From Corallococcus interemptor (GTDB taxonomy: Bacteria; Myxococcota; Myxococcia; Myxococcales; Myxococcaceae): 64,000 bases of DNA. Below, piece after piece: positions 1-7,226 of the stretch. Numbering within the stretch: the first letter of the stretch is position 1; every line of letters begins with the position of its first letter. The position numbers and the translations under genes are program-made. The notes under the pieces were generated by a model. That model was not told the origin of the DNA, did not search any database, and saw only the letters and a list, made by a program, of their open reading frames with translations. The DNA is taken from the NCBI RefSeq assembly GCF_003668875.1, contig NZ_RAWM01000026.1, forward strand, positions 22,472 to 86,471, given 5' to 3'.

Positions 1-593
1 CCGGCGACCGCGCCCTTCACGAGCACGAGCCCCTTCTCCACGTCCACGTCCACCACGGTCAGGTTCTGCGTGGTGACGCGCTCGACGCCGTAGTGACCCG
101 GCATCTTCTTGTTCGGGTACGTACGGCCCGGCGTCTTACGCTGACCGATGGCGCCCGGGTGACGCTGATACTCGTGCGTACCGTGCGTCTTGGTCTGCGA
201 ACCCTTGAAGCTCCAGCGGCGCATGACGCCGGAGAAGCCGCGACCCTTGGTGATGCCGGTGACGTCCACCAGCTCGCCCTTGGAGAACATGTCCGCCTTG
301 ATGGCGTCGCCCACGTTGAAGCCCGCGGCCTCCTCGGCCGTGACGCGGAACTCACGCAGGTGGCGGCGCGGCGTGGCGCTGGCCTTCTTGAAGAAGCCGA
401 GCTGCGGCTTGTTCAGGATCTTCTCGCGCACCGCGCCGAAGCCCACGGTCACCGCGGAGTACTGATCCTTCTCCGGGGTGCGCTTGCCGACCACCAGACA
501 GGTGTTGACGTCGATGACCGTCACCGGAACGAGGTTGCCCTCGTCGTTGAACACCTGGGTCATGCCGATCTTCTTGCCAATCAGACCCTTCAC
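1..593 (-). CDS. rplC: 50S ribosomal protein L3 (partial, C-terminus off the window)
   Basis: L3 binds 23S rRNA near the peptidyl-transferase centre and nucleates large-subunit assembly. The visible 197 residues begin KGLIGKKIGMTQVF and contain the L3 hallmark segment KGRGFSGVMRRW followed by HGTHEYQRHPGAIGQ, so the family is certain. The start is a GTG at 593: the reading frame meets a stop upstream with no ATG between, and GAGG lies 5 nt before the GTG. The gene would normally follow rpsJ in the S10 operon. Here the upstream neighbour is an unrelated coiled-coil gene, and a good promoter sits directly in front, so rplC appears to open its own transcription unit. Confidence 0.97.
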   Translation of the reverse strand, partial: MKGLIGKKIGMTQVFNDEGNLVPVTVIDVNTCLVVGKRTPEKDQYSAVTVGFGAVREKILNKPQLGFFKKASATPRRHLREFRVTAEEAAGFNVGDAIKADMFSKGELVDVTGITKGRGFSGVMRRWSFKGSQTKTHGTHEYQRHPGAIGQRKTPGRTYPNKKMPGHYGVERVTTQNLTVVDVDVEKGLVLVKGAVA

Positions 594-686
594 GTCGTCC
601 TCACAGCGAGCGCCCGTGGCGCTGAAAGCCCAATGAATTCAATGAACTGGCCTACACGCGTACCCGCGGCCGCCAGGAAGCGGCGC

Positions 687-714
687 AAGATAGCAAACAC
701 GTTCCCTACGTCAA
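687..714 (-). promoter_or_regulatory. Sigma-70-type promoter of rplC
   Basis: On the minus strand TTGACG (709-714) and TATCTT (687-692) are separated by 16 nt. The predicted start lies near 680, giving a leader of about 85 nt before the rplC GTG. It is one of the most canonical promoters in the window, as expected for a ribosomal protein operon. Confidence 0.75.
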
Positions 715-736
715 GCACCAAGGGTGGGCGTACCCC

Positions 737-1519
737 TCACTGCGCGACATCCAACCGCGGGTAGAAGGGGTTCAGCTGCCCGTCCGCGATGCGCTGGGCA
801 TACACCTCTTCGCCGAGGAGGAACAGGGCTTGATCCAGATAATCTTCCGCCCCCTTGATCTCCTCCTCCTTGGCGGCGATGGCCTGATCGAGTTCCTGCA
901 TCCGGGCTTCGTGCTGCCGCTTCTGCTCCGCGGCGGCGTCCTCCAGCTCGATCAGGCGCTTGTGCGCCAGGATGCCCGCCCCACCGGGCTGGCCGGGGGT
1001 GGGCGTCAGGGCGGTGGCCAGCTGGGACTCCCAGTCCTCGACCTCGCGGGCCAGGCGCATCTGGGCGATGCGGTTCTTCTTCAGGTTCTGCTTGGCGGCG
1101 TCCAGCTTCACGGGGTCCTGGGTGGTCATCTCCAGGTCCGCCAGCTTCTGCTCCAGCTTCTTCAGGCCCGCGATGGCGTAGCGAAGGTCCGCGCGGCGCG
1201 TGTCCAGCGTCTTGCGCAGCCCCTTGACCTTGCCCTCCACCGCCGTCACGGCCTTCTGGAACTTGCTGGTGATGACCTTCTGCGCGGCGCACTCGTCCTC
1301 GTGCTGCGCCAGGAAGTCCTGATAGGCCACGTCCTCGTCGTTCATCTCCGCTTCCAGCGCCGCCAGCTCGTCCCGGCGCGCCTCCAGCACCTCTTCGGCG
1401 CGGTAGACGCGTTCCATGGAGCGGGGGCAGTTCGGCTTGCCCGGGAGGACGTCCCGGGCCAGGTCGCCGAGCTGGAAGATGAGATCGTTGTAGCTCTCCT
1501 TCGCCATGGGCGGATTCAT
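737..1519 (-). CDS. Coiled-coil protein of unknown function
   Basis: A 260-residue, strongly helical, charged protein without signal peptide or membrane segment. Residues about 40-235 are rich in Glu, Lys, Ala and Leu in heptad-like spacing, typical of a long cytosolic coiled coil. The start is uncertain: ATG at 1519 (MNPPMAKE) or the internal ATG four codons later (MAKESYND); neither has a clear Shine-Dalgarno. It lies between rplC and another small helical gene on the same strand, but the rplC promoter separates it from the ribosomal operon. I do not recognise a named family; a myxobacterial structural or scaffolding protein is the most that can be said. Confidence 0.85.
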   Translation of the reverse strand: MNPPMAKESYNDLIFQLGDLARDVLPGKPNCPRSMERVYRAEEVLEARRDELAALEAEMNDEDVAYQDFLAQHEDECAAQKVITSKFQKAVTAVEGKVKGLRKTLDTRRADLRYAIAGLKKLEQKLADLEMTTQDPVKLDAAKQNLKKNRIAQMRLAREVEDWESQLATALTPTPGQPGGAGILAHKRLIELEDAAAEQKRQHEARMQELDQAIAAKEEEIKGAEDYLDQALFLLGEEVYAQRIADGQLNPFYPRLDVAQ

Positions 1520-1583
1520 ACGCCCAAGTCGCCCGGACTGTCACCGGCCGAGCGCATCCCTCGCGCTCGGGCCGGCCGCCCCG

Positions 1584-2057
1584 TCAGGAGTCCGCGGGAG
1601 CCGCGACGGCCTGGGCTTCGCCGCGCCGCACCGCCGCCAGGGCCCCTTCCGCCAGGGCGAGCAGCTCCCGGGCGCGGTCCTGTTCCTCGGTCCGGTTCAG
1701 CTCGCACACCCACGCGGAGGACAGGTCCGCGTGCTGCCGGGCCATCTCCGCGGTGGTTTCGTAGCGAGCCGCCGACGCCCGGGCGAAGGCTCCCTCGCGC
1801 CGCAGTTCGAGCACGGTGTCGGGATCCAGATCGATCTCCTCTGGAGGCACCGGCAGCGGCCCGCGTCCCAGCGCCGCCAGCCGGGCCAGCAGCCGTGACG
1901 CGTGGGCGCGGCAGAAGGCGGCCAGCACCATCAGGCGCGCCCGGACCCGCGCGTCGTTCATGCGCTCCGCCAGTCCCGTCATACGACGGGCCGACACCAC
2001 TTCTGCCTCCCACGCGGCGGCCAATGCGGCTGCCAGCCGGGTATGCCTCGCTCCCAT
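1584..2057 (-). CDS. Small all-helical protein, possibly ferritin-like fold
   Basis: A 157-residue protein that reads as four amphipathic helices (roughly 5-35, 37-65, 85-110, 112-145). No signal peptide is present. The helical pattern resembles a ferritin-like four-helix bundle, but I do not see a clean pair of ExxH metal motifs, so metal binding is not supported. The ATG at 2057 is preceded by a strong GGGGGAGGG Shine-Dalgarno 6 nt upstream and by a promoter at 2088-2116. The downstream coiled-coil gene follows after 64 nt and may be co-transcribed. Confidence 0.8.
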   Translation of the reverse strand: MGARHTRLAAALAAAWEAEVVSARRMTGLAERMNDARVRARLMVLAAFCRAHASRLLARLAALGRGPLPVPPEEIDLDPDTVLELRREGAFARASAARYETTAEMARQHADLSSAWVCELNRTEEQDRARELLALAEGALAAVRRGEAQAVAAPADS

Positions 2058-2087
2058 CAGCGTCCCTCCCCCACCCTCGTGAGACGC

Positions 2088-2116
2088 AAGCTAGGAACGC
2101 TATTGGTGCAATTCAA
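2088..2116 (-). promoter_or_regulatory. Promoter of the 2057 gene
   Basis: TTGAAT (2111-2116) and TAGCTT (2088-2093) with a 17-nt spacer on the minus strand. The -35 box overlaps the stop codon of the hupE-like gene. The sequence around the -10 (TTCCTAGCTTG) is repeated exactly in the promoter at 3589. Confidence 0.6.
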
Positions 2117-2778
2117 CCGACCGCGCGAGCAACCATCCAATAAAGCCCCACTCCCGCGAGGCAGATGGATGACAGGCGCACAACCTTCGAGTGCAGAAGG
2201 GGCCTGCGCTGAACGATTCGCAGCACGGGGACCAGGAAGGCCACCACCACCGCCTGCCCCAACTCCACGCCCAGGTTGAAGCCCGCGAGCGCGGCCGCCG
2301 CGGAGGCCCCCGACCCGTAGCCGCCCAGCACGCTGGCGAAGCCCAGCCCGTGCACCAGCCCGAACAGGAAGGTGAGCCCCGCGCGGTGCCCGTGCCGGCG
2401 GAGGAACAGGTTCTCCAGCGCCATGTAGAGGATGGACGCGGCGATCGCGGCCTCGGCCCACCGCGTGCCCCGCTCGCTCAGCGTCCACCACCCCAGGGCG
2501 GTGAGCGCCAGCGTCAGCGAGTGCGCCAGCGTGAAGGACGTCACCAACAGGAGGATCCGCCGGAACGTGCCGCCCACCAGCAGCACCGCCAGCAGGAAGA
2601 GCAGATGATCCGCGCCCGCCAGGATGTGGCGGATGCCCTCGCCCACCCAGCCGGTAAAGCCGTCCACTGCTTCAGGCGCGACCTGCACCTCATGGGCGTG
2701 GGCGGCGGCCGGTCCCAGCCCCAGCGCCAGGAGGATCAGCGCCAGCACCACCACCCGGGCCGGGGAAGACGGCTTCAT
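2113..2778 (-). CDS. HupE/UreJ-family membrane protein
   Basis: A 221-residue integral membrane protein. A cleavable signal peptide ends near AAAHAHE. This is followed by the family signature region (GIRHILAGADHLLFLLA, around residues 45-60) with the conserved His and Asp residues and five or six membrane helices. HupE/UreJ proteins are associated with nickel handling, but many family members sit away from hydrogenases and no hydrogenase or urease gene is visible here, so the substrate is unknown. It is the last gene of a three-gene minus-strand unit after the zinc-ribbon protein, 40 nt downstream of it. Confidence 0.88.
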   Translation of the reverse strand: MKPSSPARVVVLALILLALGLGPAAAHAHEVQVAPEAVDGFTGWVGEGIRHILAGADHLLFLLAVLLVGGTFRRILLLVTSFTLAHSLTLALTALGWWTLSERGTRWAEAAIAASILYMALENLFLRRHGHRAGLTFLFGLVHGLGFASVLGGYGSGASAAAALAGFNLGVELGQAVVVAFLVPVLRIVQRRPLLHSKVVRLSSICLAGVGLYWMVARAVG

Positions 2779-2818
2779 CGCGCGAGGGAGCCTGCCCTCC
2801 GCGCGCCCTCCCCGTCCA

Positions 2819-3388
2819 CTACTCGCGCACGAACTCCAGCTGCACCTGCTGGCGGCCGGAGAGCCCGCCGTGGTGCGCGCCGCAGCGCGGGCAGACCATG
2901 GGCTGATCCCACTCCCACGCGGCCTGCACCTCCTCGCCGCAGCAGACCATGGGCAGCGTGCGCAACAGCTCCTCGTCCGGAGGCAGCGGCCGGGGCAGCG
3001 GCTCCGGCGCCACCGACACGAAGGTGGGCCTCGGGTTCTGCGACAGCGTGCGGTGCACGTACGCCAGCTGCTCGTACCGCACGTGGTTCGCCCACGCGCG
3101 CGCCATGTGCTCCACGTGCGCGGACTGCTCCGGCGTGAGCCACGCGTCCGGCAGCGCGCGGTGGCCACAGTACAGGCAGTGCCACGCGGGCAGCTCCTCC
3201 GCCGTGTACGCCTCGTGGAGGTTCTCGAAGGGGAAGTAGCCCGCCAGGAGCCGCTGCAGCATCCCCGCGTCGTGGCGGCTGGGCCGCGTCTTGAAGGCGC
3301 GCTGGCAGCGGGGACACTCGCGCCGCACGAAGCCCGCCTTGTCCCGCGGCAGCTCCAGCCACGCCATGTCCAGCTCCGGCAGGTTCAC
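2819..3388 (-). CDS. Zinc-ribbon protein of unknown function
   Basis: A 189-residue soluble protein carrying several Cys pairs: CPRC near the N-terminus, CLYCGH in the middle and VCPRCG near the C-terminus, plus an isolated CC. These look like zinc-knuckle or rubredoxin-type ribbons. The GTG start at 3388 overlaps the stop of the upstream small membrane gene by four bases (GTGA), indicating translational coupling; an ATG seven codons later (MAWLEL) is the alternative. No enzyme motif is visible. It sits in the same operon as the HupE-like protein, which makes metal homeostasis conceivable but unproven. Confidence 0.82.
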   Translation of the reverse strand: MNLPELDMAWLELPRDKAGFVRRECPRCQRAFKTRPSRHDAGMLQRLLAGYFPFENLHEAYTAEELPAWHCLYCGHRALPDAWLTPEQSAHVEHMARAWANHVRYEQLAYVHRTLSQNPRPTFVSVAPEPLPRPLPPDEELLRTLPMVCCGEEVQAAWEWDQPMVCPRCGAHHGGLSGRQQVQLEFVRE

Positions 3389-3543
3389 GCCAGCCCCCGC
3401 CGGCGGCCCATCGACATGACGGCCAGCACGAACGCGATGAGCGAGAACACCAGGAGCAGGTGCACCCACTGCCCCTCCGTCGAACCGGTGATCAGCCCCA
3501 TCACCCACAACACCAGCAAGATGATGCCCATGGTCCAGTACAC
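3385..3543 (-). CDS. lmo0937-type small membrane protein
   Basis: A 52-residue protein starting at GTG 3543 and preceded by GGGAGG six bases upstream. It has two hydrophobic helices (about 4-18 and 28-44) joined by a short GSTEGQW turn and ends in a basic GRRRG tail. The pattern (LYWTM-like start, ILLVLWVMGL, then HLLLVFSLI) matches the lmo0937 / DUF5670 family of tiny two-helix membrane proteins, whose function is unknown. It is the first gene of the operon driven by the promoter at 3589-3617 and overlaps the next gene by four bases. Confidence 0.85.
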   Translation of the reverse strand: MYWTMGIILLVLWVMGLITGSTEGQWVHLLLVFSLIAFVLAVMSMGRRRGLA

Positions 3544-3588
3544 GCCACGCCTCCCGCCACACAGGGCCCCGAACTTCAGACCGGGCCC

Positions 3589-3617
3589 AAGCTAGGAACG
3601 GGGGCGCACCGCGGCAA
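3589..3617 (-). promoter_or_regulatory. Promoter of the lmo0937 / zinc-ribbon / HupE operon
   Basis: TTGCCG (3612-3617) and TAGCTT (3589-3594) are separated by exactly 17 nt on the minus strand. The predicted start near 3582 gives a leader of about 40 nt that contains the GGGAGG ribosome-binding site. Confidence 0.65.
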
Positions 3618-3835
3618 CAGGTGGAGCTTTCTGCAGGGTCAGGTTGGGAAACAAACTTCCCAGGCCGGGCATTTTTTCAGCACGCCGTGGACCCCGCGGG
3701 CCCCGTTTCAACCACTCTCTTAAGGATCCGTGAGGCACCCGCCGCACGCCACGTACGCTGGCACGTTGCCTGCTTAGCCGCTGGGTGTGGGCGAGTCAGC
3801 GGGCGCGGGCTGTTGGGGCGCCAGGGGAGGGCGAG

Positions 3836-4579
3836 ATGCGGGGTTGGACGGTGGCGGTGGCGATGGCGGCGGCGGTGGTGCTGATGGGGACGAACGCGAT
3901 GGCTTTCCCGGTGCAGGTGCCGGTGGGTGCCCAGGGTGAGGCACCGGACGTCGCGGCCCTCCGGGCGCAGCTCGCGGAGAAGGAAGCACAGCTCAAGGCG
4001 GCCCTGGCCCGGCTGCAGCAGTACGAGGATGAAGCGGACTACCTCCGCGCGGAGCAGCTGGGCGTGGCCGAGGCCGTGCGCGCCTCCGGGCTCCCGGAGC
4101 GGCAGCAGCGCCGGCTGGCGGTGTCCATCGTCCGCGAGGCGGAGCGCAACAACCTGGATCCGCTGCTGGTGGTGGCGCTGATCCGCTGCGAGTCCTCCTT
4201 CAACAACTACGCGGTGTCCGGGGTGGGCGCCATGGGCCTCATGCAGGTGATGCCGGACACGGGCAAGTACCTGGCGGAGAAGAACGGCTGGCGGCTGGGC
4301 CGTCACACGAACCTCTTCGACTTCGAGACGAACGTGAACCTGGGCACGGCCTACCTGGCGGACCTCATCAACCGGTTCGGCTCCGTGGAGGGCGCGCTCG
4401 TCGCCTACAACGCGGGTCCCGGGCTGGCCAAGCGCATCCTCGCCAAGAAGGAGAACCGGGTGAAGTTCATGGCCGGCTACCCCGCCAAGGTGGTGAAGGA
4501 GTTCCGCAAGCTGAAGGCCCAGCAGGAGCGCGCCATCAGCCTGCGTGCCGAGCAGACGACAACCGACCGCAAGGGTTGA
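3836..4579 (+). CDS. Secreted lytic transglycosylase (SLT domain)
   Basis: Cleaves the MurNAc-GlcNAc bond of peptidoglycan to give 1,6-anhydro products. The 247-residue protein has an N-terminal signal peptide (about 1-24), a short coiled coil (residues 35-70) and an SLT-type goose-lysozyme fold from about 100 to 225. The motif ALIRCESSFNN places the catalytic glutamate at residue 119, followed by GAMGLMQVMP, NVNLGTAYL and ALVAYNAGPG, all typical of the family. The ATG at 3836 has GGGAGG upstream at good spacing; a longer frame exists but lacks a signal peptide start. It is monocistronic and likely periplasmic or outer-membrane-associated. Confidence 0.93.
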   Translation: MRGWTVAVAMAAAVVLMGTNAMAFPVQVPVGAQGEAPDVAALRAQLAEKEAQLKAALARLQQYEDEADYLRAEQLGVAEAVRASGLPERQQRRLAVSIVREAERNNLDPLLVVALIRCESSFNNYAVSGVGAMGLMQVMPDTGKYLAEKNGWRLGRHTNLFDFETNVNLGTAYLADLINRFGSVEGALVAYNAGPGLAKRILAKKENRVKFMAGYPAKVVKEFRKLKAQQERAISLRAEQTTTDRKG

Positions 4580-4707
4580 CCGCTGCGTGACATGCGCTTC
4601 GCTTGGTCGCCAACACTCCGGCCGAAGTTGCATGCCCGGCACTGACCTGATCGCGGGTGAAGGTGCAATGTCCGGCTCCGGCTGTGCACCCCACCACCCC
4701 GTGGGAA

Positions 4708-4729
4708 CCGGACCACCCCTGTGGTCCGG
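4708..4729. promoter_or_regulatory. Perfect inverted repeat between the SLT and STAS genes
   Basis: CCGGACCAC, four bases, GTGGTCCGG: nine-base perfect arms. There is no T-tract on either strand, so it may be a non-canonical terminator for the SLT gene, an RNA structure or an operator about 70 nt before the STAS start. Confidence 0.5.
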
Positions 4730-4800
4730 CAACCGTGCGGCAGCCGCCATTGACCATCGTAGGCGGCACACACGTGCACACCTCAGCGGGAGTACGCAAC

Positions 4801-5124
4801 ATGACGGGGCTTCGGATTCATCGTGAGGAGGCTGCGGGTCGTATCACCCTGCGCCTGGAAGGAACGCTGGACGGCCGTACGGCCCAGGAACTGAGCTCCT
4901 CGCTCCAGGCGCTGGCGCAGAGCGAGGTGGTCCTGGACTTCGCGCACCTGCGTGAGTTCAAGGACAGCGCGGTGGGCGTCCTGACCCACGGTCTGAAGGA
5001 CGGCGCCGTGCAGCTGCGCGGGCTGGCCACGCACCACGAGCGGATGTTCCGCTACTTCGGCGTGCTGTCCGCGCCGGCGACGCACCGGGCCTACTACACG
5101 CCCGAGGACATCTTCTCCGCCTGA
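4801..5124 (+). CDS. STAS-domain protein (anti-sigma-factor antagonist type)
   Basis: A 107-residue single-domain protein. The pattern ITLRLEGTLDGRTAQELSSSL followed by VVLDFAHLREFKDSAVGVL matches the STAS fold of SpoIIAA-like antagonists, with a serine in the loop (FKDSAVG) where such proteins are phosphorylated by an anti-sigma kinase. The ATG at 4801 is preceded by GGGAG; an upstream in-frame extension has no binding site. No partner kinase or sigma factor is adjacent, so its partner must be elsewhere. A hairpin follows the stop codon. Confidence 0.85.
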   Translation: MTGLRIHREEAAGRITLRLEGTLDGRTAQELSSSLQALAQSEVVLDFAHLREFKDSAVGVLTHGLKDGAVQLRGLATHHERMFRYFGVLSAPATHRAYYTPEDIFSA

Positions 5125-5132
5125 GTCACACA

Positions 5133-5149
5133 CCCGGAGTCCCTCCGGG
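5133..5149 (+). terminator. Hairpin after the STAS gene
   Basis: CCCGGAG, three bases, CTCCGGG, nine bases after the stop codon. No U-rich tail follows, so efficiency as an intrinsic terminator is doubtful. Confidence 0.45.
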
Positions 5150-5252
5150 CCGCGTGCATCCCCGGCAATAGCGCTCGCGCCTCCAGGGCAGGCGGGCATC
5201 CGGCGTGGAACACGGGCGGCCTGGAGGGGTGCCGGCGGGCGTTCGCCTGGGC

Positions 5253-5258
5253 TAGAGT
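5253..5258 (+). promoter_or_regulatory. -10 box (TAGAGT) of a near-leaderless moxR promoter
   Basis: TAGAGT ends ten bases before the moxR ATG, so transcription would start about four bases before the codon. No Shine-Dalgarno is present. A weak -35 (GTGCCG) lies 18 nt upstream. Confidence 0.5.
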
Positions 5259-5268
5259 CCGCGCCCAG

Positions 5269-6249
5269 ATGACCCAGCCCGCTCGCGTCCTCGGTCCTGT
5301 CCCCTCCCCTGCTTCCGCGCGCGCGGTGATGGAGCGGCTCGCCGCCCAGCTGGGCCGCGCAGTGCAGGGCAAGCCGGAGGAGGTCCGGCGCGTCGTCACC
5401 TGCGTGGTGGCCGGCGGGCACCTCTTGCTGGAGGACATGCCCGGCGTGGGCAAGACGACGCTGGCGGAGGCCCTGGCCCGCGCGTGCGCCCTGTCCTTCT
5501 CCCGCATCCAGTTCACCGCGGACCTGCTGCCGGCGGACATCCTGGGCGCGCAGGTGTTCCACGCCCAGACGGCCACCTTCTCCTTCCGGCCCGGGCCGCT
5601 GTTCCGGCAGCTGGTGCTGGCGGACGAGCTCAACCGCGCGCCCCCGCGCACCCAGTCCGCGCTCCTGGAGGGCATGGCCCAGGGCCAGGTGTCGCTGGAC
5701 GGGCAGACGCACGCGCTGCCCTCGCCCTTCACCGTGGTGGCCACCCAGAACCCGGTGGACTTCTCCGGCACCTATCCCCTGCCGGACTCGCAGCTGGATC
5801 GCTTCCTCGTGCGCCTGTCCCTGGGCCACCCGGCGCCGGACGTGGAGGCGCGCCTGCTCACCACGCGCGGCGCGGCGTCTCCGCTGCCCTCGGTGGAGGC
5901 GGTGACGGGGCCGGAGGAGCTGGCGTCGCTGCGCGACTTCGCCCAGGACGTGAAGCTGGACGCCGCGGTGGCGGACTACGTGGTGCGGCTGGCGAGGGCC
6001 ACGCGCGAGCACGGCGACCTGGACCGCGGCGCTTCCACCCGCGCGGTGCTGGCGCTGGGGTCCGCGGCCCGGGCCCAGGCCCTGTGGGAGGGCCGTGACT
6101 TCGTCACCCCCGGCGATGTGCGCGCCATGCTGGTGCCCTGCTGGGCGCACCGCGTGCTCCTGCGCAGCGCCGTGCAGGGCGTGTCCGCGCGGGACGAGGC
6201 GGCGCACCTGGTGGAGGAGATTGCCCGCAAGGTGGCGGCGCCCCGGTGA
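5269..6249 (+). CDS. MoxR-family AAA+ ATPase
   Basis: A 326-residue ATPase of the MoxR/RavA group, chaperone-like proteins that typically act with DUF58 and VWA proteins. Walker A is GVGKTT with the lysine at residue 62; Walker B is LVLADELNRAPP with the acidic pair at 119-120; sensor 1 is ATQNPVDFSGTYPLP and the arginine-finger region QLDRFL follows. It is the first gene of a tightly coupled operon: its stop overlaps the GTG of the DUF58 gene (GTGA). Such moxR-DUF58-transglutaminase operons are widespread and are thought to act at the cell envelope; the client is unknown. Confidence 0.95.
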   Translation: MTQPARVLGPVPSPASARAVMERLAAQLGRAVQGKPEEVRRVVTCVVAGGHLLLEDMPGVGKTTLAEALARACALSFSRIQFTADLLPADILGAQVFHAQTATFSFRPGPLFRQLVLADELNRAPPRTQSALLEGMAQGQVSLDGQTHALPSPFTVVATQNPVDFSGTYPLPDSQLDRFLVRLSLGHPAPDVEARLLTTRGAASPLPSVEAVTGPEELASLRDFAQDVKLDAAVADYVVRLARATREHGDLDRGASTRAVLALGSAARAQALWEGRDFVTPGDVRAMLVPCWAHRVLLRSAVQGVSARDEAAHLVEEIARKVAAPR

Positions 6250-7226
6250 AGGCCCCTGCCCGTCCGCCCCTCAAGGCGCGGCTGCGCGCCTTCCTCCGTC
6301 CGCCGCGCACGCTGTCGGTGACGAAGACGGGCCGCACGTACCTGGTGGTGACGTTCGGCGTGGGCCTGGGCGCGCTCAACACGGGCAACAACCTGCTCTA
6401 TCTCCTGCTGGGCCTCCTGCTCAGCATGGTGGTGGTGTCCGGCGTGCTGTCGGAGCGCTGCCTGCGCGACCTGACGGTGCGCCGGGTGGGCGCGGACGCG
6501 GCGTTCGCGCGCGAGCCCTTCGCCTACCGCTGGGCGGTGTCGCGCAAGGCGGGCCACGGCTTCGCGCTGACGCTCTCCGAGGACCTCTCCCCGCTCACCG
6601 GCACCGGGAAGCTGGGCCACCTGCCCGCGGGCAAGGAGCACATCGTCCGGGCGGACCTGGCCGCGCCACACCGGGGCCCCGTGAAGCTGACCGGCGTGCG
6701 CGTCACCACCACGTGGCCCCTGGGCCTGTTCGCCAAGACGCGCGTGTTCTCTCTTGAAGGGACGCTGCTCGTGTATCCGCGCCGGGGCTACGCCTGCAAG
6801 GAGCCCGGTCCCGCCCAGAGCGGCCCCCGGGGCGAGTCAGGCAGCCCGCGCCACCTGGACGGCACCGGCGACGTGGCGGGCCTGCGCGAGCTGGCCGCGA
6901 ACGAGGACGCGCGCCGCATCCACTGGCTGAAGAGCGCCGCGGCGGGGCGCCTGCTCAAGGTGGAGCGCGAGCGCGAGGAGCGCCGCGTCTGGAAGCTCTC
7001 GCTGGAGACGGGCCTCACGGGCGACGCGCTGGAGCGCCGCTGTGAAGAGGTCGCCGCCCAGGCGCACCAGCTGCTGGACGCGGGCCACGAGGTCGGCCTC
7101 CAGCTGCCGGAGCGCACGCTGCGGCCCGCGGCGGGGGCCTCGCAGGAGCGGCGCATCCTCCAGGCGCTCGCGTGGGTGGGCTTCGAGGACGCGGACGGCG
7201 GGACGGATTCGCGGGAGGCGGCGTGA
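6246..7226 (+). CDS. DUF58 domain-containing membrane protein
   Basis: A 326-residue protein with two N-terminal membrane helices (about 30-70, including GLGALNTGNNLLYLLLG) and a soluble region. The DUF58 signature lies at the centre (GDVAGLRELAANEDARRIHWLKSAA). The GTG start overlaps the moxR stop by four bases, and its own stop overlaps the next GTG in the same way, so all three proteins are probably made in stoichiometric amounts. DUF58 proteins are predicted VWA-like partners of MoxR ATPases. Confidence 0.93.
   Translation: MKAPARPPLKARLRAFLRPPRTLSVTKTGRTYLVVTFGVGLGALNTGNNLLYLLLGLLLSMVVVSGVLSERCLRDLTVRRVGADAAFAREPFAYRWAVSRKAGHGFALTLSEDLSPLTGTGKLGHLPAGKEHIVRADLAAPHRGPVKLTGVRVTTTWPLGLFAKTRVFSLEGTLLVYPRRGYACKEPGPAQSGPRGESGSPRHLDGTGDVAGLRELAANEDARRIHWLKSAAAGRLLKVEREREERRVWKLSLETGLTGDALERRCEEVAAQAHQLLDAGHEVGLQLPERTLRPAAGASQERRILQALAWVGFEDADGGTDSREAA

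Noticed and set aside
3644..3674. GGGAA/TTCCC hairpin and six-T run, possible terminator
   Set aside because: The stem is only five pairs, eight or more bases separate it from the T-run, and no plus-strand gene ends upstream.
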